From assembly GCA_947311845.1 (NCBI GenBank), contig CAMZMU010000063.1, positions 123,933,818 through 123,997,817 of the forward strand: a stretch of DNA of 64,000 nucleotides, in the 5' to 3' direction. This DNA is from Poa pratensis. Its lineage: Eukaryota; Streptophyta; Magnoliopsida; Poales; Poaceae. Position numbers and translations under genes: made by a program. Under the pieces are notes generated by a model, which saw only the letters and a list, made by a program, of their open reading frames with translations, ran no database searches and had not been told where the DNA came from. Shown piece by piece: positions 11,164-19,070 of this stretch (the stretch's first letter is position 1; every line of letters begins with the position of its first letter).

Positions 11164-13917
11164 TCACTGCACCGGCTGAACCAGCGGCGCCGGCGTGACC
11201 GCCGTCTTTTTCTTGCCCTTGCCGCGCGCAGTCTTCGCCAGGATGGTCAGTACCTTCATCTGATTGGTGGCGAGCGGAGAGTCAAAGGCACCGTGGTACT
11301 TGGTCAGCGTCTCCTCGTCAGATTCCTCCCCCTTCTCGGCGATGGCGAGGCCGCGCTTGGAGACGATGAGCTTGCGGGCGAGCTTCATGGTGTTGTTGCC
11401 GCCGCTGCCCGTCACCACCTTCTTGTGGTTCTGCAGGCGACGGCTGCGGCGGGAGGCCGTGGCTGTGGTGGCGGCGCTCTTCCCCCTGTTTCGTCGAGGA
11501 GGTCCAGGTGGGGAAGGAGATGAGTGTGGCAGTGTAGCTAGCCCAGGAGTGATCGGCATCACGATGCTGGACAGCAGGTCGGCAGTGGCCTGCGCTGATG
11601 GGCCGAGGCCCGGTAGTGGCGTGCGTGGCGTTGTCGTTGACTCCGATTGGCCCCAGTCAGGCCCAGGCAGTGGGAGCCCATCTTCAGCCCGAAGGGCAGC
11701 AGCTTGCAGCTTCAGGTTCACGAGCTGCTTAGTTGCACTTTGTCCATCAGAGGGCGCCGCAGTGGACAGATCCGTGCTCGCCAACACAGAAGCAGCAGCA
11801 GGCGACAGGGTGGTGCGTGGTTCGTCTGTCTCGTCAGGGCGCAGCAAAGTTGGCATCAGGCCCTGCCCCTCCAATCCCAAAGTGGAGCTCGGCAGTGCTT
11901 CCACAAAACCTGCAACAGAGTCTGAAGACAAGCTCAGTTGCCCAACTTGGACAGGGGACAGCACGGGTTGCAGTATGGGCTCGGCGTGGTTGACCGTCCA
12001 CGGCATGGTAGGCGGGTCAGTGCAGCCTTGGCTGTCCTTGATCACGGCGCTTGGGGCCGTGACCGTTACTGTGCCGACGCCGCCATCAACGCCGTTAGGG
12101 CTGGCGGTCTGCAGGTGAGGCGTTGGCGCGTCCACGACGCGCTGGGCTTGGGGCGGCGCCGCCAGCGGGACAAGGTGGAAACCTGCTGGCGTGAGCTTCC
12201 GCTGGCGGCCACCGTTGCGACGCCGAGGGCGGTGCTGGCCTGCAGCGGAGCCCGACGAGGTCGCCTCAAGGCGCTGGTGCCAAACGTCGTCCGGCACACC
12301 GTGCGCCCACGGGTGCACCTGCTCTTCAGTCAGCCAAGTCTCGTCGTCGCTGTCGTCGAAGTGGTCGTCGTCGCGGCTCGCCCGGCGGTTTCTCGCCGCC
12401 GGCGCCGGCCTCATGTAGGTGGACGAGTCGAGGTGGACGAGCACCGTCGTGCCCAACACCCGAGGCGGGCAGGAACGCAGATGCTCGAGGTGGCCGCACT
12501 CAGTCGGTGAACCGGTTCCCGGCAGGTCGGCGTGGCAGAGCGGGTCGACGCAGGGCTTGGGCTCGTGGATGTCCATGGTAGCTTCAGTGGGCACGTCCTC
12601 CAGACGATCGACCCAGGCCTCCACCACGAAGTAGGAGAGGTCCTCCTTGCTCAGCGTCTCGCCGGCCACCGTGTGGATGAGGCAGCCCGGAAGTGCACGC
12701 GCCACCGTCGCCAGCGACCAAGCTTGGGGTGCTAGCTGCTCGATGAAGAGGCGGACATTGTACCTGTACTTACGGAACGTGGCGAAGGTGAGGCGCGACC
12801 ACCTGCGGATGAGGATGGGCGTTCCCCTGAAGTGGAACAGCGAGTGCGACGCCACCATCTCGAACCAGCGCGGCTCCGAGAACCACGCGAAGAAGGCGCC
12901 GGGGTGCCTGAGGGATATCTGCACTGCGTCGGGCGGGAGGTCCGGGAAGTCCAGCAGAAGGCCTTCACGGACATGGCACGGCGTGAGGCGCGGCTGTGTG
13001 CCGGAGACCGTGAAGACAAGCGCCGATGCGCGCAGCAGCAGCTCCTCATCCACCATCTCCTGGGTGTGCTCCACGACGACCCGGGTGCGAAGGGAGCGCC
13101 TGACAAAGCCCAACTCGCCTGACATGGTGGGGAAGGGGTCCACTTGTGGCGGTGGCGGCGGCGGCGGTGGTGGTGGTGGTGGGGGAGTGAGCTGTGGACT
13201 GCGGGCCGGTGGCGCGTCGGCTTGTGGAGGAGCAGGTGGGAACTGAATACGAGAATGGACGGGCTGGCGAGAGGCGTCTGGGTGGTCTGGTGGGAAGCGC
13301 AGGCGGGTTTTCACCGGCGGCCTGGCAGGGTGGCGGAGCGAGTCGGGCAAAGGCGGCAGCGGGACACGGGGAAGGTGGCGAGTGGGGCAGCCTCGAGCTT
13401 GGTGGCCGGCGTCAAGGCAATGGAGGCAACGCGCTTGGTTGGTGCAGTGGCGAACGCCGTGCTCTGAGCTGAAGCAACGGTAGCAGCGGCCGCGGAGCTC
13501 CCTCTTAAAGGCCTCAGCGGCGGAGGTGGGCTGCCGTGGTGGGTGGCCGCCATTGATTACCTTCTCCGGAGAAGGCACGATTGAAGAGCGTCGGCCGTGC
13601 TTGCCCAGAACAACTTGCCATTCCCCTGTATCCTGTGGCTCGGCAGTGAGCAGAGCGTCAGGGGCAACAACAATGCTACGGACCTTAGGTCTATGGGGGG
13701 AGCTGGTGGAGGGATGGGCAGCCGAGGCCGGCGCAGGCATTGAAGGCGGAGCAGGCTGGCGAGCTGCCAGTTCAGCGAAGGACGGGGAGGCATTGAAGCT
13801 AGACGCAGGGGTGGGTGGAGCTGAAAAATGGAGGCGGTCGGCGGTGGCAGGGGAGGCTGAGGAGGGGGAGCCAAGACTGGTGGGGCCCCGCGGCGGAGTG
13901 CGGCGGGCAACGGTCAT
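11164..13917 (-). CDS. LINE C ORF1, zinc-knuckle RNA-binding protein
   Basis: This is an intact 917-residue ORF starting at the first ATG after the leader (MTVARRTPPRG). The N-terminus is Pro/Ser/Ala-rich. Two CCHC-type knuckles follow at about residues 143-176 (CYRC...C and CLHCLDAGHQARGC). Next comes a proline-rich linker with a run of 13 prolines, then a DUF4283-like domain (FAWFSEPRWFEMVASHSLF, RYNVRLFIEQLAPQAW), and a basic C-terminus (SRRSRRLQNHKK, KGKKKT). The layout differs from LINE A, where the knuckles follow the DUF4283-like part, so the two belong to different lineages. GC content is high and the opposite strand shows spurious open frames. It probably forms the ribonucleoprotein with element RNA. 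Confidence 0.85.
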   Translation of the reverse strand: MTVARRTPPRGPTSLGSPSSASPATADRLHFSAPPTPASSFNASPSFAELAARQPAPPSMPAPASAAHPSTSSPHRPKVRSIVVAPDALLTAEPQDTGEWQVVLGKHGRRSSIVPSPEKVINGGHPPRQPTSAAEAFKRELRGRCYRCFSSEHGVRHCTNQARCLHCLDAGHQARGCPTRHLPRVPLPPLPDSLRHPARPPVKTRLRFPPDHPDASRQPVHSRIQFPPAPPQADAPPARSPQLTPPPPPPPPPPPPPQVDPFPTMSGELGFVRRSLRTRVVVEHTQEMVDEELLLRASALVFTVSGTQPRLTPCHVREGLLLDFPDLPPDAVQISLRHPGAFFAWFSEPRWFEMVASHSLFHFRGTPILIRRWSRLTFATFRKYRYNVRLFIEQLAPQAWSLATVARALPGCLIHTVAGETLSKEDLSYFVVEAWVDRLEDVPTEATMDIHEPKPCVDPLCHADLPGTGSPTECGHLEHLRSCPPRVLGTTVLVHLDSSTYMRPAPAARNRRASRDDDHFDDSDDETWLTEEQVHPWAHGVPDDVWHQRLEATSSGSAAGQHRPRRRNGGRQRKLTPAGFHLVPLAAPPQAQRVVDAPTPHLQTASPNGVDGGVGTVTVTAPSAVIKDSQGCTDPPTMPWTVNHAEPILQPVLSPVQVGQLSLSSDSVAGFVEALPSSTLGLEGQGLMPTLLRPDETDEPRTTLSPAAASVLASTDLSTAAPSDGQSATKQLVNLKLQAAALRAEDGLPLPGPDWGQSESTTTPRTPLPGLGPSAQATADLLSSIVMPITPGLATLPHSSPSPPGPPRRNRGKSAATTATASRRSRRLQNHKKVVTGSGGNNTMKLARKLIVSKRGLAIAEKGEESDEETLTKYHGAFDSPLATNQMKVLTILAKTARGKGKKKTAVTPAPLVQPVQ

Positions 13918-14029
13918 GGCGAGGGGGAGTGGCGTCCCGGAGGGGAGCGCGGCACGGCTGCGCCGTGGCCGAGGTGGCCACCGGCGACGGGAGAGGTGGG
14001 AGCGGGAGCTACCTAGCTAGGACGGGAGA

Positions 14030-14044
14030 GTGTGTTCTCAGTTT
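14030..14044. repeat. LINE C target-site duplication, 5' side
   Basis: Identical to 7416-7430 over 15 bp. It lies about 130 bp downstream of the stop codon of the F-box pseudogene, so LINE C inserted in what was probably its 3' UTR. Confidence 0.92.
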
Positions 14045-14176
14045 CCCTGAAATAAAATTTTGAGCTGAGCTCCTTTACTGGAAAATGAGATGAAACAATG
14101 TCATCGTCCGAAAAATGAAACAACTTGGATCCGCAATGTGTTCTTCTCTGTTCCAAATACTGCTCGGACATTAAAC

Positions 14177-15336
14177 TCATGTCAAGAAACTGAACAACGG
14201 GAAGCCGGGATGCGGCAGCTCCTCGAAGAAGCCGTGCTGCACCAGGCTCTCCCTGAACACACTCCGCCACGGCAAAACCGGGTCGCCGCCTCTCGACGCG
14301 TCGTCGGCGTCGATGCGGACCACCACCTTCCTGACCGTGCCGCTCCTCATGTTGTACGCTACCACGCCGTGGTGCGTGCCCAGGAGGACGTCCCCTCCGT
14401 CGCCGCCGACCGCGAGCTGCAGCTTGTCTAGGTGGGTGGGGCTCGGCACCTCGACGCCGACGCGTACGCGGTGCCGCCGCTCCCACCTCTCAACCACGCC
14501 GCCGTAGCCCTCGAGCACCCAGAGGTCCACGAGCGGCTGGCCCAGTAATACCTCCGACGCCACGAGCGACCCGTCCGCGACGAACAGGTTTGTTTTCTCC
14601 CGGCGGGCCACGGGCGGCGGAGGCATCCACCGGAACGTCTCGGCCACCGTGTCGAACGCAAGTGCCCCTGAAGAACGCCCTGCGCCATCAGGCTGTTGAT
14701 TCCTTCCATGGAAAAGGTCCTGGCTTGCACGCTCAGCCGGCGCGGCTCGTCGGCGCCGCTCGAGAAAACGCAGTAACACGTTGCCTGCCCATCGACACAG
14801 GAGCCGGTACTGGCCGGTGGGCTCGTGGAAGTAGAAGGCGCACTCCCGGTGCCAGGCGCGGTTGTCCGGGGCGGCCAGCTGCGGGAGGTCGCTCCACTGC
14901 CGCGTCACGGGGTTGCAGATGAGATGAGGTACTGGTGGGCGCCATCACCGGCGCGGCTGATGCCGAGTAGGAGGAGACCGTCGCATGAGCCCAGCAGGTG
15001 GCAGTACTGCCAGAGCGTCTCCCGGTTCTCGGGGAAGCGCGCGAGAGGCCTCCCCGGCGCCGCCCGATGGGCAGTGACGGACAGGGTGTCCAGGTCCAGG
15101 TGCTCGGCAGCGTTGGGTCCTACTCCTACATTGGTTCTGGTGTAGAGGACGAGCTCGAGCGGCCGACGGCGGGCGTGCTCGGCGAGGAAGGCTGGACGTG
15201 CGGTGATGCGGAGCCACTCCTTGCACACAGCGCTGAATCGGAGGACGGACTTGGCCGGCAGGCGGACGAGGATCTCGGGGGCGAGACCCTCGTCGAGATG
15301 AACGTTTTCAGCGCACATCGTATCGAGCTTCTCCAT
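14177..15336 (-). pseudogene. F-box protein pseudogene
   Basis: An intact N-terminal F-box begins at 15336 (LAPEILVRLPAKSVLRFSAV, then CKEWLRI). F-box proteins link substrates to SCF ubiquitin ligases through SKP1. The following F-box-associated region is typical of grass families (LLGSCDGLLLLG). The frame is lost near 14920 after HQYLI, where a 5-bp tandem duplication in a CTCATCTCATC stretch shifts it. The continuation NPVTRQWSDLPQL lies in another frame (from 14908). A second pair of compensating shifts appears between about 14790 and 14660, where the sensible translation (YCVFSSGADEPRRL, FSMEGINSLM) moves to a third frame and back. The coding trace ends at 14177. With at least three lesions this is a pseudogene, unless the gene is heavily mis-sequenced. 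Recent decay is likely because homology remains clear. Confidence 0.75.
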
Positions 15337-15576
15337 TGTAATTGTCCCAATGTTACAGTAGTACTATAGAGAACATGAAAATTGATCAAGGATTCAAGGG
15401 CACGTGCTGCGGTCTAGGAAACAGCAAGGAGGGATCTTAAATCTACTCTGAATCCATGGTTATTTCACGAGTCGGATACAGTTAGGAACACACCCGGACA
15501 CACATTGTTTTTTTTTAAATCGGGTGCCGCATCATACGTATCTATACTACTATTAAAAGAGCAAACATGTTGGGAT

Positions 15577-15700
15577 ACTTTAAATCTTGTCCGTTCAATT
15601 TTCAATCAACGATCCAGATTGTCCCGATGTCGAGCAGCAAACACTTTAAATCTTGTCCGTTCAATTTCCAATCAACGATCCAGATAGTACATGGAGGAAA
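15577..15700 (+). repeat. Subterminal tandem repeat of the Helitron
   Basis: A unit beginning ACTTTAAATCTTGTCCGTTC starts at 15577 and again at 15653 (76-bp period), each time running about 40 bp through a CGATCCAGAT motif. Short subterminal repeats near the 5' end are common in grass Helitrons. Confidence 0.7.
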
Positions 15701-16126
15701 GGAAATAAAAGAAACCAATTCGTATAGGGTTCGTATAATACAGGGAGGAAAAGAAATAAAAGAAACACAAGTGTCCCGACGAAAAATAGTGTCGTGAGCA
15801 ATCTAAGTGTCCTGATCAGAACCAAGTCCGATCGTTCCGATCAGCACGATCGGCCAAACTCTTCGGTTCGAGCGTCCAGCCAGAAGCACGGTGACGTGCG
15901 CGGCCGCACCACCAGCTCCACACCCCAAACATCGATGACACGGGAGGGCGGCGAAACGGGCATCGATCTGCGGCGAAACGGGCACCGCACCACCAAGCTG
16001 ATGGGCGCAGCAGCGCTGCGCGTGACGACGGCGGGCGCTGATGGGCGCGCTCCGTTCACTGGAGCTACAGGTGCAGCACGCGTGCGTGAGCAGGATGCAG
16101 GACGTCGTCGTGGACGTGCTCGCCGC

Positions 16127-16135
16127 GCTACAGGA
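16127..16135. repeat. Pack-MULE 9-bp target duplication, left
   Basis: GCTACAGGA, identical to 17826-17834. Confidence 0.9.
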
Positions 16136-16669
16136 GAGTTATTAGCATAAAACCACCACATTTCAAGTCAAATTTCGAAAAAACCACCACTTTGTGTTTG
16201 GATCACAAAAAACCACCGGTATTCGCGAGATTTGTTGCAATGTGCGCTAAAAACGAGTTAAACGCAAATTGACACTCAAACTGACAGTGGGACCCACCAG
16301 TCAGAGTCTACGTGGCAGGAGTTGTGCACTGTTTGCTGAGGTGGCAGCATGGACCCACATGTCATACAATAAAAAATAAAAAAACCTAAAAAAAAGTCAA
16401 AGCTGGCTTCGTCTCCTTCCTTCCTCCCCTGTGCGCTGCCGGACGCCGCCTAATCTGGCGCGCCACTACCCTCCTGGAGCTCGCCTCCGCCGGCCGGGGG
16501 ACAATAGAATGCGTGCAAATCGATCGAGTCCTACACCAACACCAGAAAGAAAAAACCAGCAGCAGCAGCGAGCGGCCGCCGGCTGCACGTCGTGCTGCTA
16601 GGCTGTTGGCCTGGCCAGGCCCCGTGCCGCTCGCTCCACGCACTCCACCGTGCCTGCTCCCCGCCCGTC

Positions 16670-16790
16670 CCAGAATTTCTCTGCTGCTCCGAGGAGCTGC
16701 TCGTCGCCGCCGAGCTCGGCGTCCCGGGCTACGTCTTCATGCGCTCTGCTCTGGCGCACCTCTCTCGTGGCGAGTACAGCGAACGCGTGT
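16670..16790 (+). pseudogene. Possible UDP-glycosyltransferase fragment in the Pack-MULE
   Basis: One frame reads LLVAAELGVPGYVFMRSALA followed by HLS, which resembles the segment of plant family-1 UDP-glycosyltransferases usually written as (V)AAELGVP.Y.F..S.....S. The resemblance covers only about 30 residues and stops at a TGA near 16791. It is best read as a short captured fragment. The call rests on motif memory alone and could be wrong. Confidence 0.4.
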
Positions 16791-17280
16791 GACCGCCGTG
16801 AACGCGTGTGACCTAGGTCAGTTCCGTGCGCGTCGTGCTCGTGAACCCGCGCGACCAATTTGTGGCCGTAGCCGGCGTATTCGCGCACGACCAAGTCGAG
16901 CTCGTGCCGTGCGCGTCATGCGTACTGCGGCCATGCCCGGCGAAATCCGGCTTCGGCCTCGGCCTCGGAGGGCGCGGACGGGCATGGCGCGGGCGCTGGT
17001 CTTGGTGGAGAAGGCGGACCTGGCGGCGGTGAAGGGCGCGGCACGGAGGCCCTGTCGACGCTTCAATCAGCGGTGCGGGCGGCGGGGGGCTTGGGTTGCA
17101 GCGCATCCTCCCCGGCGAGGTCGCTGTCCCCGCACCAGCTGCGCAGAGCTCGCTCGAGGCGGCGGCCAGAGCAGCCCGCGGCTGGACGAGCTCGCACGAG
17201 ACGGCGGCCGGAGGAGCTCGCGCGAGGCGGTGGCCGGAGCAGCCAGCGGACGCGCACCCGCTCGTGCCCGGGTCCTCGCA

Positions 17281-17625
17281 GGAATGTACGCCGAGGGCGC
17301 GGACGTGGCGGCGGCGACCACGGTGCTGCTCCGGGCGGACGGCGCCTCCGCCGTCGCGTGGAACGCGGACATCGCGTGCTGCGTCCGGCTCGGGCTAGTG
17401 GACGACGCCATGGAGCTCGCGGAGCGCATGGCGAGGAACCCAGCTACGGAGCCCACGCTGGCCACCTGGAACACTGTGCTCTCCGGCTGCGCGCGGCATG
17501 GGCGTGACCGGGAGGCGGTCGCCGTCGTCCGGAGGATGCTGGAGCAGGGTCTGTCGCCGGACGCCACCACCGTGTTCAGCGGCTTCAGCCTCCTCAAGTC
17601 CTTGGCCTCTTTTTTCATTTTTTAA
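17281..17625 (+). pseudogene. PPR-repeat protein fragment captured by the Pack-MULE
   Basis: This is the 3' part of an open frame that runs from 16513 to 17625. It contains about two pentatricopeptide-like units: WNADIACCVRLGLVDDAMEL followed by AERMARNP, and then TLATWNTVLSGCARHGRDRE followed by AVAVVRRMLEQGLSPDATT. The W-N start, helix spacing and SPD.TT ending are those of plant PLS-type PPR proteins, which bind organellar RNA. The frame ends at a stop just before the right terminal repeat. Two units alone are too few for a working PPR protein. The upstream part of the frame (16513-17280) is Arg/Ala-rich and looks like noise from GC-rich DNA. Confidence 0.7.
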
Positions 17626-17825
17626 TTGGGCTGAAAAGTCAACAGTGCCACGTCATCCTGTTACGTGGGTCCCGCTTTCAGAATCGCTGTCAATTTCGTG
17701 TTCAATCCCAGCTTAGCGCACATTGTAACAAATGTCGTGAATACTGGTGGGTTTTTGTGATCAAAACACAAAGTGGTTTTTTTCGAAATTTGACTTGAAA
17801 TGTGGTGGTTTTATGCTAATAACTC

Positions 17826-17834
17826 GCTACAGGA
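17826..17834. repeat. Pack-MULE 9-bp target duplication, right
   Basis: GCTACAGGA, identical to 16127-16135. Confidence 0.9.
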
Positions 17835-18115
17835 CGACGACGGCGGCGCCTCGCACGCGCCGGCGCGGCTGATGGGCGCGTTCCGTTCGTTGGAGCTGCA
17901 GGTCCAGAACTCGCGTGAGAGCAGGACGGTGCAGGTTGTCGTCGTGGACGTGCCTACCGCGCTGCAGGACGGCGACGGCGGCGCCCCGCACGCGCCCAAA
18001 CGGCTGATCGGCGCGCTCCGTTCCCTAAAGCTATAGGTCCAGCAATCGTGCGTGAGCACGACGGTGCAGGACGTCGTGGACGTGCCCCCCTTGCTGCAGG
18101 ACGACGACGACGGCG
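17826..18115 (+). repeat. In-frame tandem repeat of about 135 bp in the Helitron
   Basis: A unit starting GCTACAGGAC/GCTGCAGGAC begins at 17826, 17961 and 18093 (periods 135 and 132 bp, both multiples of three). Part of an earlier unit lies at about 16009-16135 on the other side of the Pack-MULE. One frame reads DDDGGASHAPARLMGAFRSL and then LELQVQNSRESRTVQ, recurring as DGDGGAPHAPKRLIGALRSL. I do not recognise the parent gene. The frame ends at a stop near 18036, so this is a captured piece. Confidence 0.7.
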
Positions 18116-18948
18116 CCCGACGCTCCGCGTTGCTCCAGAGGCTACGCGACAGTACCTACCTACCTAGAGTAGAGCCACCTAGAGTAGAGCCTAAACTCCC
18201 CTACGTTTTGGTGGCGGATACGGGGAGCCGGCGGCTGAAGGTTGCGGCAACAAACGCAAGATGAGGAGCCGTCCGTTGACACTTACGAGGGCGAGACGAT
18301 ACAGAGAACGTGATGTGCGTGGCTGCGGCTGGCGTTGCGAGAGGGCACCTGCAGTACAATGGATAATGGACTATCCAGCTACGAGGTAAGGTATCCAATG
18401 TCACTGGACCTAATATCCTGTGTATGTCCACGTCCATCGAGGTCCAGTACAGTTGGATCCGATGAATTTCAGGTCAAAAGCCCGTGGATTTTAGAAATCC
18501 AATTCCAGGTTTACATACACCCTAATTGAGCAGCAACTTCATAAACTGGAATAACAAAATTTAATACAGTAACTATCGCTCCTCTACTGAGATATTTCGT
18601 GTTGTACTGATAATGGTGCAAACAAACAACATAAAATAATGTTTTGTTTCGTATACTTTTTTTTATTTTCACCCTAAATCTGAAATTGTTTGGCCCTAAA
18701 GAAAGTGTCGTCCTAGCCATCGCAGATATATTCAGGAGGGCAACATCAAACTTCGGTGAGAAGAACATGAACAGATGTTGGGCTTCATTCGGCATTGGAT
18801 GTGAGAAAGTTTGGTGGTTGGGCATGACATCAACGGACAAGTCGGTGTTGATAGGTAATTATATGTAATCCACGTTCATATATGTAAATTTCCACTTTAA
18901 TTATAAAGACGTGCGTTGCACGTACATGCCAACTAGTCTGTATTTAGA

Positions 18949-19070
18949 CTAGCAAACGTGCCCGTGCGTTGCTACGGGCTTTATTAATTTTCAAATAATC
19001 TAGAATAATATTTGTTTTCCGATCTCATATTTCTACGTCGTACTAGGAAAATGCCCGTGCGTTGCTACGG
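18949..19070 (-). mobile_element. Two minus-strand Helitron 3' termini
   Basis: On the minus strand a CCCGTAGCAACGCACGGG hairpin followed by a short spacer and CTAG occurs twice, with CTAG at 18949-18952 and 19043-19046. Each CTAG is the 3' end of a Helitron running leftwards. The first faces the end of the plus-strand Helitron only 12 bp away, giving a tail-to-tail pair. The 5' ends are not certain. One candidate abuts the next Helitron at about 22214. Confidence 0.65.

Larger units (their letters stand above)
7431..14029 (-). mobile_element. LINE C, essentially full length (6.6 kb)
   Basis: This complete non-LTR retrotransposon lies on the minus strand. It has a 5' leader of about 110 bp, ORF1 (13917-11164), a 37-bp gap, ORF2 (11126-7558), a short 3' UTR and a 3' end reading TTTTCGTCAAA. 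Perfect 15-bp target duplications flank it at 7416-7430 and 14030-14044. ORF1 is intact over 917 codons. ORF2 is intact except for a single frameshift near 10435. The combination of both ORFs, a perfect duplication and one visible lesion points to a recent insertion. Confidence 0.92.
16136..17825 (+). mobile_element. Pack-MULE nested in the Helitron
   Basis: Terminal inverted repeats of about 190 bp (16136-16330 and 17636-17825) begin GAGTTATTAGCATAAAACC and continue with a run of ACCACC units and a GTGGGACCCAC block. The element is flanked by perfect 9-bp duplications GCTACAGGA at 16127-16135 and 17826-17834, the length expected for Mutator-like elements. It is 1690 bp long, encodes no transposase and carries GC-rich pieces resembling host genes, which defines a Pack-MULE. 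Removing it plus one duplication copy restores the tandem-repeat frame of the surrounding Helitron. Confidence 0.9.
15541..18936 (+). mobile_element. Non-autonomous Helitron with captured sequence
   Basis: The 5' terminus is TCTATACTACTATTAAA at 15541, preceded by host A (15540). The 3' terminus has a hairpin with stem ACGTGC, loop GTT and stem GCACGT (18909-18923), then CTAG at 18933-18936, followed by host T (18937). TC...CTAG ends with insertion between A and T are the standard Helitron signature. The element is 3396 bp, of which about 1.7 kb is its own once the nested Pack-MULE is removed. No Rep/helicase is present, so it depends on enzymes supplied elsewhere. Its interior holds a GC-rich tandemly repeated, coding-like sequence that looks captured. 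Confidence 0.83.

Noticed and set aside
11264..12510. Long plus-strand open frames opposite LINE C ORF1
   Set aside because: They are antisense shadows of a GC-rich gene. The minus-strand frame has zinc knuckles and LINE context.
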